Source: Deinococcus yavapaiensis KR-236 (GTDB taxonomy: Bacteria; Deinococcota; Deinococci; Deinococcales; Deinococcaceae). Taken from it: a DNA stretch of 64,000 nt. Position 1 is the stretch's first letter. Every line of letters begins with the position of its first letter. The DNA lies in contig NZ_QJSX01000006.1 in the NCBI RefSeq assembly GCF_003217515.1, positions 124,001 through 188,000 of the forward strand, given 5' to 3'. The notes below the pieces were generated by a model. It was not told where the DNA came from. It searched no databases and worked only from the letters and a program-made list of their open reading frames with translations. The position numbers and the translations under genes are program-made. Positions 26,363-35,154 of the stretch are shown here, piece by piece.

Positions 26363-27460
26363 ATGTGTGCCCTTGGAATCGGAATCGTCGGTTTGCCCAA
26401 CGTCGGGAAGTCCACCCTCTTCAACGCCATCACGCGCGCCGGCGCGCTCGCCGCCAACTACCCCTTCGCGACGATCGAGCCCAACACCGGGCGGGTCACC
26501 GTGCCTGACGAGCGCCTCATCGCGCTGCGCGACATCTTCACGAAAGGTGACCGCGTTCCGCCCGTCATTCCGACGTACGTCGAATTCGTGGACATCGCCG
26601 GGCTCGTGAAGGGCGCTTCGAAAGGAGAAGGGCTCGGCAACCAGTTCCTCGCGAACATCCGCGAGGTGGACGCCATCGCGCACGTCGTGCGTTGCTTCGA
26701 GGACCCGAACGTCGTTCACGTCGCCGGAAGCGTCGATCCCCTGTCGGACATCGACACGATCAACACCGAACTCGTCCTCGCCGACCTCGGCACGATGGAG
26801 CGCCGCGTGGACCGCCTCAAGCGTAGCGCCAAAGGAAACAAGGAGGACTCGGAGCTGCTCGCCCTCGCGCAGCAGGTGCTCGCCGTGCTGGAGGAAGGCA
26901 AGCCCGCCCGCGCCGCAACGTACGACGCGCCCATTCCGAAGGACTTCGGCCTCCTCACCATCAAGCCCGTCATCTACGTCGCGAACGTCGCCGAGGACGA
27001 TCTGCTCGAAGACAACGACATGGTGAAGACGGTGCGTGACTTCGCCGCGTCCGAGGAAGCGGAGGTCGTCAAGATCTCCGCGCAGATCGAAGGCGAACTC
27101 GCGGAGATGCCCGAAGAGGAAGCGCGCGCGTTTCTCGCCGATCTCGGCATCGACGAGCCAGGCCTCAACAAGCTCATTCACGTCGGCTACAAGACGCTGG
27201 GGCTCATCACCTTCATCACCTCGGGCGAGAAGGAAGTGCGCGCGTGGACGATTCGCGAAGGCACGAAGGCGCCTCAGGCGGCGGGCACCATCCACTCGGA
27301 CTTCGAACGTGGCTTCATCCGCGCGGAAGTCATTCAGTGGGACAAGATGGTCGAGGCGGCAAGCTGGGCGAACGCCAAGAGCAAAGGCTGGGTGCGGACG
27401 GAAGGCAAAGAGTACGTCATGCAGGACGGCGACATCATGAACGTGTTGTTCAACGTGTGA
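26363..27460 (+). CDS. ychF: Redox-regulated ATPase/GTPase YchF
   Basis: 365 residues, the normal length of this universally conserved Obg-related P-loop protein, which prefers ATP and associates with ribosomes and the oxidative stress response. P-loop GLPNVGKST (10-18), switch region NYPFATIEPNTGRVTVPDER, G3 VDIAGLVKGASKGEGLGNQF, then a coiled-coil insertion (VDRLKRSAKGNKEDSELLAL), G4-like NVAEDDLLEDND and a C-terminal TGS-like domain (VRAWTIREGTKAPQAAGTIH, SDFERGFIRAEVI). AGAAGGAG lies before the ATG, a conventional ribosome site. Confidence 0.97.
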   Translation: MCALGIGIVGLPNVGKSTLFNAITRAGALAANYPFATIEPNTGRVTVPDERLIALRDIFTKGDRVPPVIPTYVEFVDIAGLVKGASKGEGLGNQFLANIREVDAIAHVVRCFEDPNVVHVAGSVDPLSDIDTINTELVLADLGTMERRVDRLKRSAKGNKEDSELLALAQQVLAVLEEGKPARAATYDAPIPKDFGLLTIKPVIYVANVAEDDLLEDNDMVKTVRDFAASEEAEVVKISAQIEGELAEMPEEEARAFLADLGIDEPGLNKLIHVGYKTLGLITFITSGEKEVRAWTIREGTKAPQAAGTIHSDFERGFIRAEVIQWDKMVEAASWANAKSKGWVRTEGKEYVMQDGDIMNVLFNV

Positions 27461-27539
27461 TTTCGCGCGCTCGGCGGCGCGTGGCCGAGCGGTAAGGCTT
27501 TTGACGGTTCGAGGCTTCGCTCGGGGAGATGCTCCGATC

Positions 27540-28466
27540 ATGAAGCGATTTCTCGCGTTGCTGCCCGCCTTGCTGTTCGCCTCGTGCGCGCCGAGGGCGC
27601 CCCTCGCGACTCAGCCCGTTTCTCCGCCGCGGCTGCCCGGCATGACCGCGAGCGCTTACGTCACCGTCGGGGGAGAGCAGGTCTACTACGAGACGGGCGG
27701 CGCGGGCACGCCCGTCGTCCTCGTGCATGGCATCGGGGGAGGGAACTCGGGCTTTCAGTGGCGCCTCAACACCGCCGCGCTCGCTCAAGAGCATCGCTTG
27801 TTCGTCCTCGACTTGCCCGGCTTCGGGCGCAGTCCGGCCGAGGCCAAGGCGTACACGGGCGAGCTGTACACGAACGCCGTTCGCGACTTCCTCGCCGACG
27901 TCGTCGGGGCGCCCACGGCGGTCGTCGCGTCGAGCCTCGCGGGCGCGTACGTCATCGACATCGCGGCGAGCTCGCCGAACCTCGTCACGAAGCTGCTGCT
28001 CGTCTCCCCGACGGGCTTGGAGCGCTTGATCGCCCCGCCGAATCCGGGGTTCTACTCGGCCCTCACGCGCACGCCGCTCGGTGGGGTGATCTCGACGTTT
28101 TTGCGGGGCGAACCGGGCGTGAACTTCTTCTTGTCGGAACAGGTGTACCTCGACCGTAGCCTGGTCACGCCCGACATCACCAAGGTGTACGTCGACAACC
28201 TCGCGTCGGCGGACAAGGAATTCCCGGTCTTCTCGTTCATCTCGCAACTTCTCAACGCGAACGTCACCGAGTCGTGGCCGAAGACGACGGGGATTCCGTC
28301 GCGCATCGTGTGGGGCAGTGACGACGTAAACACGCCCGCGTCGGGCGCGGCGGCCTTCGTACGCCTGCGTCCAGACGTGCAAGTCGACGTCCTCGCGGGC
28401 CGCGCCATCCCGAACGACGAGTCATCGAGCGAATTCAACGAGATCGCGCGCGACTTCCTACGTTGA
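27540..28466 (+). CDS. Lipoprotein alpha/beta hydrolase, possibly catalytically altered
   Basis: 308 residues. MKRFLALLPALLFASCAP is a lipoprotein signal (Cys16), so it is anchored outside the inner membrane. The fold is an alpha/beta hydrolase: oxyanion region VVLVHGIGGGNSGF, LFVLDLPGFGRS, nucleophile Ser132 in VASSLAGAY, and acid-loop IVWGSDDVNTP. Where the catalytic His normally sits (G-H-x-x-x-x-E), the sequence reads AGRAIPNDESSSEFNEIA, with Arg in place of His. The ATG at 27540 is chosen for the lipobox. The 3' end overlaps the convergent MazG-like gene by 9 bp. Substrate unknown. Confidence 0.85.
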   Translation: MKRFLALLPALLFASCAPRAPLATQPVSPPRLPGMTASAYVTVGGEQVYYETGGAGTPVVLVHGIGGGNSGFQWRLNTAALAQEHRLFVLDLPGFGRSPAEAKAYTGELYTNAVRDFLADVVGAPTAVVASSLAGAYVIDIAASSPNLVTKLLLVSPTGLERLIAPPNPGFYSALTRTPLGGVISTFLRGEPGVNFFLSEQVYLDRSLVTPDITKVYVDNLASADKEFPVFSFISQLLNANVTESWPKTTGIPSRIVWGSDDVNTPASGAAAFVRLRPDVQVDVLAGRAIPNDESSSEFNEIARDFLR

Positions 28467-28850
28467 ATTGTTCGCGCCAAGCCGCTTCAACACGCCGCGC
28501 ACGTCGGCGGGCCGCCAGCCTTCGGGTTTGAGCTGCTTGCCGTCGGCGCGCTTCGGGCCTTTGGTCTTCTCCATGTTCGCTCGGTGCACTTCGGCGAACA
28601 CCGCGTTCGCGTCCAATCCCAAGGCGAGCATCGCGCCGTACGTGACGTAGAGCAGATCCGCGAGTTCTTGAGCGAGCGGCGCCAAGTCGTCCGAAAGCGA
28701 GTCCATCGCCTCCATGACTTCCTCGTACTCCTCTCGAATGAGGGTGCGGCGCAAGCTCAGGAGTTCGGGCGAGGGAAAGCTCGGGCGATCGGGAAAGGCC
28801 GCGCCGATCGCCTCGTGGAATGCTCGGACTTTGTCGGCGTTCGTCGTCAT
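28458..28850 (-). CDS. MazG-like nucleotide pyrophosphohydrolase
   Basis: 130-residue all-alpha NTP-PPase (PRA-PH/MazG superfamily) that would cleave the alpha-beta bond of nucleoside triphosphates, a house-cleaning role. The metal-binding acidic motifs are LIREEYEEVMEAMDS (E-x-x-E type) and LAQELADLLYVTYGAMLALG (E-x-x-D type). The C-terminal segment EKTKGPKRADGKQLKPEGW is typical of the phage/bacterial MazG-like subgroup. The -10 box TACAGT (28857-28862) ends 6 nt before the ATG with no Shine-Dalgarno: probably leaderless. Confidence 0.88.
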   Translation of the reverse strand: MTTNADKVRAFHEAIGAAFPDRPSFPSPELLSLRRTLIREEYEEVMEAMDSLSDDLAPLAQELADLLYVTYGAMLALGLDANAVFAEVHRANMEKTKGPKRADGKQLKPEGWRPADVRGVLKRLGANNST

Positions 28851-28877
28851 CGCCGCACTGTAGCCAAAAACCAGGAG

Positions 28878-28896
28878 GGGGAGCCCATGGCTCCCC
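28878..28896 (-). terminator. Hairpin upstream of the MazG-like gene
   Basis: On the minus strand GGGGAGCC, a 3-nt loop and GGCTCCCC are followed six bases later by TTTTT. It lies just before the MazG-like promoter, so it would stop transcripts coming from 28900-29190, where I see no gene. Weakly supported as a terminator. Confidence 0.4.
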
Positions 28897-29190
28897 TGTT
28901 AGCGCGGGTGACCGGAGTTGCACCGATCCTCTGCTCGTGCCCGCTCGCGCGCCCGTTTTGATGATCGAGGTGGGCGCCTCCCTCGAGGATGGCCCCGACG
29001 GGGAAAGGCGGGAGTATTCGATGCTCGCGCCGTGACAAAGTATCGCTCCTGAACGTCATGAGAACATCCGTCATCTCGCTAAGGAATTTTGAGCCGAATT
29101 GCGTGGATAAATTCAATTCTGCTCAAGCCGCATTCATGGCGAGGCACGGCGCGTTCGCGCTTCGGGAAGCGAAGCGGTAACTTGAAGCGC

Positions 29191-30090
29191 ATGGACGCTC
29201 TGAGCTTCGCCGCCATCGCCGTCACGATCCTCTTTTGGGCGTCGTCGTTCGCCGGGATTCGCGCGGGTCTGGAAAGCTTCACGCCCGAGCACCTCGCCTT
29301 GTACCGCTTTCTCGTGGCGTCGGTCGCGCTCGCCGTGTACGCCGTCATCGCTCGCATGCGCCTTCCGAGTCGCGCGGACCTTCTGCGGATCTTCGGCTTG
29401 TCGCTGCTCGGCATCACGACGTACCACTTGGCACTCAACATCGGCGAGCTCACGGTTCCGGCGGGCACGGCGAGCCTCATCATCGCGGCGGGGCCGGTCA
29501 TCACCGCCTTGCTCGCCACGTCCTTCATGGGCGAGCGGTTGACGTGGCAAGGATGGCTGGGCACCTTCATCAGCTTGCTCGGCGTGCTGCTGATCGTCCT
29601 GGGGCGCGGAGAACCTCTCGGCTTCACCCGCGGCGCCTTGCTGATCTTGCTCGCCGCCTTTACCACCAGCTTGTACTTCGTCTTTCAAAAAGGCGTCGTG
29701 AAGCGCGTCGGAGCGCTGCGCTTCACGGTGTACAGCTTGATTCTCGGAACGCTTCCGATGCTGGTGTTCTTGCCGGGCTTCGGCGCGCAACTCGCCGCCG
29801 CTCCGCTCGGCTCGCACCTCGCCGTGATCTACATCGGCCTGTTTCCGGCGGCCCTCGCGTACCTCACGTGGACCTTCGCCCTCGCGCGCGTCGGAGCGGC
29901 GAGAACGACGAGCTTTCTGTTCGTCTCTCCGGTCCTCGCGATCCTCATCGGCTGGGTCTGGCTCGGCGAGGTGCCCAGCCGCGACTCGCTGATCGGCGGC
30001 ATCATCGCCGTGCTCGGCGTGATCCTCGTGCAGACCGTCGGCAAGCCCAAGGTGCCCGCCGCGTCGCCCGCTCGGGAGAAGGCGGCGTGA
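29191..30090 (+). CDS. EamA/DMT-family transporter (ten membrane helices)
   Basis: 299 residues in two EamA repeats (about 1-140 and 145-285), ten predicted helices. Landmarks: TILFWASSFAGIRAGLESF, LYRFLVASVALAVYAVIARM, SLLGITTYHLALNIGELTVP, and SFLFVSPVLAILIGWVWLGE. DMT proteins export or import small metabolites; some members (RibN) carry riboflavin, which is worth noting because the next genes look like a riboflavin ABC importer. The -10 box TAACTT (29178-29183) ends 7 nt before the ATG (leaderless). Its stop overlaps the GTG start of the ABC fusion (GTGA), so the two are translationally coupled. Substrate unproven. Confidence 0.88.
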   Translation: MDALSFAAIAVTILFWASSFAGIRAGLESFTPEHLALYRFLVASVALAVYAVIARMRLPSRADLLRIFGLSLLGITTYHLALNIGELTVPAGTASLIIAAGPVITALLATSFMGERLTWQGWLGTFISLLGVLLIVLGRGEPLGFTRGALLILLAAFTTSLYFVFQKGVVKRVGALRFTVYSLILGTLPMLVFLPGFGAQLAAAPLGSHLAVIYIGLFPAALAYLTWTFALARVGAARTTSFLFVSPVLAILIGWVWLGEVPSRDSLIGGIIAVLGVILVQTVGKPKVPAASPAREKAA

Positions 30091-31580
30091 CGACGACGGA
30101 CGTTCCCGCGGCGGGCGGCGCGATCGAGTTGCGTGACGTCACGATTCGTCTCGGCGGACGCGACATTCTGACGGGCGTGGACCTCACCGTGCGGCCCGGC
30201 GAGTTTCTCGCCCTCATCGGCCCGTCGGGCGGCGGAAAGAGCACGCTGCTGCGCGCCATCGGGAACTTGCTGCGGCCCGACCGAGGTGATGTGAAGGTGT
30301 CGAGTCCGCCCGCCTTCGTCTTCCAAGACTATCGCCTCTTGCCGTGGCGCACGGTGCGCGAAAACGTCCGCCTTCCCACCCAGGTGTCGGGACGCGGCTT
30401 GCCGCCCGAGGAGGCCTTGAAACTCGTCGGGATGCAGAACTTCGGCGGGTACTATCCCGCGCAACTCTCGGGCGGGATGCGGGCGCGCGTCGCCCTCGCG
30501 CGGGCGCTCGCGCAGCCCACGGACGTCTTGCTGCTCGACGAGCCGTTCGCCGCCCTCGACGCCCTCGTGCGCGAACGCTTCAACGCCGAGCTCAAGCACC
30601 TTCACGACAAGACGGGAAGGACGACGATTCTCGTGACGCACTCCATTCGAGAAGCCGTGTACCTCGCCGACCGCGTCGTCGTCCTCAAGGGCGGCAAGCT
30701 CCTCACCGTGCTCGACACGAACGGCGAGGGCCGCCTCAGCGCGTACACCGACGGCTTGGAAGCCGAACTGCGCGCCTTGCTCGGCGCGGGTGACTCCACG
30801 CAGATTCGCGAGACGCGCGGGCGGCGCGTCGAGGGGTGGAGCGTCTTGCTGCCGATCGCCGCGATTGTGCTGGGATTGCTGCTGTGGCACTTGTATGCCG
30901 CGAAACTCGCCCAGCCCTTCTTGCTGCCCACGCCGGGCGCGGTGTGGAACGCGCTCGTCACGAATTGGCCCGACTTGTGGTCGGCGCTTCTCGTCACGGC
31001 GGGCACGGCGCTGCTGGGGTTGCTCGGCGGGCTCGGCATCGGGCTCGCCTTGGGCTATCCGATCGCGAAGCTGCCGTGGCTGGAACGCTTCTTGTCGCCG
31101 CTACTCGTGACGTCGCAAAGCACGCCGACCGTCGTCCTCGCGCCCCTGCTCGTCACGTGGCTGGGGTTCGGCACCTTGCCGGGCGTCGTCGTCACGGTCC
31201 TCACATGCTTCTACCCGGTGCTCGTCGCGGCGCTCGTCGGGGTGCGCAGCGTCGACCGGACGTTTCACGAACTCTTCGATTCGCTCGGCGCGAGCACGTG
31301 GCAGCGCTTGAAGTGGCTGGAGTTTCCCGGGGCCTTGCCCACGCTTCTCGGCGGCCTGCGCCTCGCCGCGAGCTTGTCGCTCATCGGCGCGATCGTGTGG
31401 GAGTTCGTGGCGGGCAGCAACCACAAGGGCCTGGGCTTCATCGTCACGCAGGCGCGCACGTTCTACAACTTGGCGTTGGTGTTCGCCGCGATCTTGCTGC
31501 TGATCTTGCTAGGCGTCTTCGTGTACGGCGCCGTGACGATGCTGGAACGCCGAGCGTTGCGGCACCGAGAGCAGGAATAA
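30087..31580 (+). CDS. ABC transporter ATPase-permease fusion (NitT/TauT type, likely riboflavin or precursor uptake)
   Basis: 497 residues. Residues 1-235 are an SsuB/ThiZ-type ATPase: Walker A GPSGGGKST (45-53), Q-loop Gln80 (VFQDYRLLPW), signature LSGGM (127-131), Walker B LLLDEP (148-153), His185. After a linker, residues about 245-490 are an SsuC/ThiX/RibX-type permease with PFLLPTPGAVWNALVTNW, SQSTPTVVLAPLLVTWLGFG and the EAA-like loop FDSLGASTWQRLKWLEFPGA. These subunits are normally separate proteins, so this is a genuine single-frame fusion. It starts with GTG overlapping the EamA stop. The binding protein gene follows after an FMN riboswitch, which suggests the cargo. Confidence 0.93.
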   Translation: MTTTDVPAAGGAIELRDVTIRLGGRDILTGVDLTVRPGEFLALIGPSGGGKSTLLRAIGNLLRPDRGDVKVSSPPAFVFQDYRLLPWRTVRENVRLPTQVSGRGLPPEEALKLVGMQNFGGYYPAQLSGGMRARVALARALAQPTDVLLLDEPFAALDALVRERFNAELKHLHDKTGRTTILVTHSIREAVYLADRVVVLKGGKLLTVLDTNGEGRLSAYTDGLEAELRALLGAGDSTQIRETRGRRVEGWSVLLPIAAIVLGLLLWHLYAAKLAQPFLLPTPGAVWNALVTNWPDLWSALLVTAGTALLGLLGGLGIGLALGYPIAKLPWLERFLSPLLVTSQSTPTVVLAPLLVTWLGFGTLPGVVVTVLTCFYPVLVAALVGVRSVDRTFHELFDSLGASTWQRLKWLEFPGALPTLLGGLRLAASLSLIGAIVWEFVAGSNHKGLGFIVTQARTFYNLALVFAAILLLILLGVFVYGAVTMLERRALRHREQE

Positions 31581-31630
31581 CCGCACGTTCTCGTTCGAGC
31601 GCCTCGCGCTAGACTTCGTTCGGCGAAAGC

Positions 31631-31789
<159 letters not shown>

Positions 31790-31821
31790 GTCGGCGCGTT
31801 GCCCACGCGTCGGCGTCAAAC

Positions 31822-32781
31822 ATGGTGGACAAGAACTTGGTCGGATCGGCGATTCTCGCCGCCCTGCTCGCGGGAAGCGCGGGCGCTCAGTCGCGCACGA
31901 TCACGATCGGCCTCGGCTACATTCCGAACGTGCAGTTCGCGCCCTTCTACACGGCCGAGCAGCAAGGCTACTTCAAGCGCGAAGGGTTGAACGTGAAGTT
32001 CCAGCACGGCTACGTGTCCGAACTCATGCCGCTGCTGCTGCAAGGCAAGCTGGACTTCGTGGTCGGCGACCCCGAGGACGCGATCTTGGCGCGGGTGCAA
32101 GGCGCGCCCGTGAAGTACGTCATGGCGGTGTACCAAAAGCTTCCGGCGACGTTGTTCAGCTTGCCGGGCGAAGGCATCGACGCGGCGAACGACTTGCGCG
32201 GCAAGACGATCGGCATTCCGGGTGCGTTCGGCTCCTCGTACTTCGCGCTCCAAGCGTTTCTCAAGGCGAACAAGCTGTCCGAGCGCGACGTGCGCCTCGC
32301 GCCGATCGGGTTCACGCAACTCGAAGCGGTGCGCGCCAAGCGGGTGGACGCCGCCGTAGGTTTCGTCAACAACGAGGTCGTGCAACTGCGGGCGTCGGGA
32401 ATCCGCCCCAACACCCTCGACCTCACGAAGGCGTACCCGATGGTCGGGGCGGGACTCATCACGACCGAGAAGGTGCTGGCGGACGCCGTCGCGAAGAAGG
32501 TCGTGCGGGCCGCGCAGCGAGGCGTGACCTTCACGATCTCCAATCCGCAACGCGCCTTCGAGATCGCGACGAGCGCCGCGTACGCGGGGCCGAACGGCGG
32601 GACGTTGGACGTGCTCAAAGCGTCCGTGGCCCTCATGCGTGGCGGCGCCTTCGTCGGCGCCATCGACGCACGAAACTGGGGAACCGCCGTGGGATTCTTG
32701 CAGACGAGCGGCCAAGTGCCCAAGCGCTTCAAGCCGTCGGACTTCTATAGCGGCGCTTATCTCGACAAGTCCGTGAAGTAA
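31822..32781 (+). CDS. ThiY/RibY-type substrate-binding protein under FMN riboswitch control
   Basis: 319 residues. Signal peptide MVDKNLVGSAILAALLAGSA with cleavage near AGAQ. NMT1/THI5-like fold: TITIGLGYIPNVQFAPFYTA, EQQGYFKREGLNVKFQHGYV, LDFVVGDPEDAILARVQG, GKTIGIPGAFGSSYFALQAF. This family binds thiamine pyrimidine precursors or, in RibXY systems, riboflavin. The FMN riboswitch directly upstream favours riboflavin. The ATP-binding and permease functions are supplied by the fusion gene upstream. No close Shine-Dalgarno precedes the ATG. A terminator follows at 32796. Confidence 0.9.
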   Translation: MVDKNLVGSAILAALLAGSAGAQSRTITIGLGYIPNVQFAPFYTAEQQGYFKREGLNVKFQHGYVSELMPLLLQGKLDFVVGDPEDAILARVQGAPVKYVMAVYQKLPATLFSLPGEGIDAANDLRGKTIGIPGAFGSSYFALQAFLKANKLSERDVRLAPIGFTQLEAVRAKRVDAAVGFVNNEVVQLRASGIRPNTLDLTKAYPMVGAGLITTEKVLADAVAKKVVRAAQRGVTFTISNPQRAFEIATSAAYAGPNGGTLDVLKASVALMRGGAFVGAIDARNWGTAVGFLQTSGQVPKRFKPSDFYSGAYLDKSVK

Positions 32782-32795
32782 GCGCGCTTCCCTTC

Positions 32796-32823
32796 GGCCC
32801 GTCACCCTAGGGGGTGACGGGCC
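32796..32823 (+). terminator. Terminator after the binding-protein gene
   Basis: A perfect 12-bp stem GGCCCGTCACCC with loop TAGG, 15 bp after the stop codon. No T-run. Confidence 0.7.
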
Positions 32824-32866
32824 CGATGCCATTCGTCCCCGGCCCGAAGTGCTTTACTGACGTTCG

Positions 32867-35077
32867 ATGCAAGCTCTCGCGCGGTTCGTCACCCGACACC
32901 CCCTGATCGTCCTGCTCGTATGGGCTCTGCTCGTCGTGATCAGCGCCCCGTTCGCCGCGCGCGCGCCCGCCGCCATGAACGCCGCGCCGGGCAGTCCGCC
33001 CAATTCCGAGAGTGCCCGCGTGGCGCACTTGCTGGAAAAGGAATTCGGCGAGGGCGGCACCTCGGCGGTCCTGCTCGTGTCGCGCTCGGCGTACCTCGCC
33101 GACGATCAGCGCTTTCTCAACGACTACGACGCGTTCGTGGAGAAGCTGCGCGCCGTCGAGAAGGTGCAGGGAGTGACGCGCTTCGACTCGCCTTCGCCGT
33201 TCCGCACGACGAGCGTCGACAAGAAGCAGACCCTCACGATCGTCACGGTGAACGCCGAGGACGACGCGACGATGGAGCGCGTGCGTTCGCTCGCGCACGC
33301 GCAGCGCGGCGAATCGACGCAGTACCGCGTGACGGGCGGTCAAGTGATCGCGCGGGACTTCACGAAGTTCGCCGAGGAGGACACGCGTCGCAGCGAACTC
33401 GCCGCCCTGCCGCTCACGGCGGTCGTGCTGCTCGTGGTGTTCGGCGCGCTCGTCGCGACGAGCCTCCCGCTCCTCGTGGGAGTGCTGTCGATCTCGGTGA
33501 CGCTCGGCGCGGTGTACTTCCTGACGCGAGTGTCGGACGTCAGCACGTTCGCCTTGCCCGTCATTACGATGCTGGGCCTCGGTGCGGGCATCGACTACGC
33601 CTTGTTGATGGTCAACCGCTTTCGCGAGGAACTCGCCGGACGTGGAAACGCGCGCGAAGCCGCGCGCCGAACGATCCTCACAGCGGGGCGCAGCGTCTTG
33701 TTCTCGGGAATGACGGTCGCGATCGCGATGGGCGCCCTCATCGCGCCGCCGCTCGATTTCGTGCGGTCCATGGGCGTCGGTGGAGTCACGGTCGTCATCA
33801 TGACGGTCCTGGCGAGCGTCACGGCGCTGCCCGCCTTGTTCGTGCTGCTCGGCGAGCGTGTGAATTCGCCGCGCGTCCTCAAGCTCACGTGGAGTCAGAA
33901 CGCGAACGCGTCCGCCGCCTGGACGTCCTTCGCGCGCCGCGTGATTCGCCGTCCGTGGCTCGCCGTGACAGGATCGGCCCTCGTCTTGATCGCTCTGGCC
34001 CTTCCGGCGTTCCGGATGCAACTCGGCTACGCGGGCGCGTGGGGCCTATCGCCTGGCGTGGAGTCGCGCGACACGCTTCGGGCGGTGGAAGGGCTCGGGG
34101 CAGGCGGTCTGCTGAGTTCGTTCGAGGTCGTGCTGGACCTCAAGGGTCGTCCGTACGACGCCGAGGCGCGCACGGCCTTTCGTGACACCGTACGCCGCTT
34201 GGAAGGCGTCGAGGGCGTCAAGGCTGTCATCTCGCCCTTCTTGCGTCCCGATTTGCTGTCGGGATCCACGACGGGCAACGCGAGCCTCTCGGACCTCGTG
34301 AGCCTCACGAACCGCTCCATCTCGCGCGACCGCGCGTACTTGCGAGTCACCGTGCTGCCCGACCGCGACTTGCGCGCGGACAAGGTGGACGCCTTCGCGG
34401 CGAAATTGCGCGCCGCGCTCAACGAAGGCGACCAGCCTTACTTGCTGGGAGGCGCGCCGATCGGTGGACGTGAATTCACACGCGCCCTGACCGACGCGAC
34501 CTTGCCCGCCATCCTGACCGTTCTCGGCTTGACGTTCGTGCTGCTCGCCGTCGCGTTCCGCTCGCTGTTGATTCCGGTCAAGAGCATCTTGATGAACCTC
34601 CTGACAGTCGGCGCGGCGTACGGCGTCGTGACCTTGATCGTTCAGGAAGGCTTCCTGGCGGGCCCGCTCGGCATTCCGAGCGACGTCGGCGTGCTCGACT
34701 CGTCGTTGCCGCTGATTCTCTTCGCGGTGCTGTTCGGCCTCTCGATGGACTACGAGATCTTCTTGCTTTCGCGCGTGCAAGAAGAGCACTTGCGCGGTTT
34801 GCCGAACGACGAGGCGGTGGTGCAGGCCGTCGGGCGGACGGGCCGAATCATCACCTCCGCCGCGCTGATCATGTTCATCGTGTTCGCGGCGTTCGTGTCG
34901 GGACGGGTCGTGGCGAACAAGAGCATCGGCCTCGCGCTCGCGTTGGCCGTCGCCCTCGACGCGACGCTGGTGCGCATGGTGCTCGTGCCGGGCTTCTTGA
35001 AGCTCGCCGGAAAGTGGAACTGGTGGCTGCCGCGCTGGCTGGCGCGCCGCTTGCCCAAGGTGAGCTTGGAGCATTGA
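32867..35077 (+). CDS. MMPL/RND-family lipid transporter
   Basis: 736 residues, 12 predicted helices in two repeats, each with a large external domain. The proton-relay motifs are GLGAGIDYALLMVNRF (Asp243-Tyr244) in the first half and LFGLSMDYEIFLLSRVQEEH in the second. MMPL proteins export lipids, hopanoids or glycolipids to the outer envelope. Length is on the short side but both halves are complete. Preceded by CTTTACTGACGTTCG and the ATG, with no Shine-Dalgarno. A strong hairpin follows. Substrate unknown; no partner genes are adjacent. Confidence 0.92.
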   Translation: MQALARFVTRHPLIVLLVWALLVVISAPFAARAPAAMNAAPGSPPNSESARVAHLLEKEFGEGGTSAVLLVSRSAYLADDQRFLNDYDAFVEKLRAVEKVQGVTRFDSPSPFRTTSVDKKQTLTIVTVNAEDDATMERVRSLAHAQRGESTQYRVTGGQVIARDFTKFAEEDTRRSELAALPLTAVVLLVVFGALVATSLPLLVGVLSISVTLGAVYFLTRVSDVSTFALPVITMLGLGAGIDYALLMVNRFREELAGRGNAREAARRTILTAGRSVLFSGMTVAIAMGALIAPPLDFVRSMGVGGVTVVIMTVLASVTALPALFVLLGERVNSPRVLKLTWSQNANASAAWTSFARRVIRRPWLAVTGSALVLIALALPAFRMQLGYAGAWGLSPGVESRDTLRAVEGLGAGGLLSSFEVVLDLKGRPYDAEARTAFRDTVRRLEGVEGVKAVISPFLRPDLLSGSTTGNASLSDLVSLTNRSISRDRAYLRVTVLPDRDLRADKVDAFAAKLRAALNEGDQPYLLGGAPIGGREFTRALTDATLPAILTVLGLTFVLLAVAFRSLLIPVKSILMNLLTVGAAYGVVTLIVQEGFLAGPLGIPSDVGVLDSSLPLILFAVLFGLSMDYEIFLLSRVQEEHLRGLPNDEAVVQAVGRTGRIITSAALIMFIVFAAFVSGRVVANKSIGLALALAVALDATLVRMVLVPGFLKLAGKWNWWLPRWLARRLPKVSLEH

Positions 35078-35087
35078 GGCCCGCGCT

Positions 35088-35129
35088 GGCGCGGTCGGCG
35101 AACGTGCAAAGGCGTTCGCCGACCGCGCC
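35088..35129 (+). terminator. 17-bp terminator hairpin after the MMPL gene
   Basis: GGCGCGGTCGGCGAACG, an 8-nt loop (TGCAAAGG) and the exact complement start 10 bp after the stop codon. T-poor tail (TCTTCG). Confidence 0.78.
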
Positions 35130-35154
35130 TCTTCGTGGCACACTGATCACAAGT

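Noticed and set aside
27475..27520. tRNA-like string GGCGCGTGGCCGAGCGGTAAGG followed by GGTTCGAGGC, resembling D- and T-arms of a class II tRNA
   Set aside because: The acceptor stem, anticodon arm and proper spacing are missing, and the sequence is the gap just after ychF. At best a remnant or chance.
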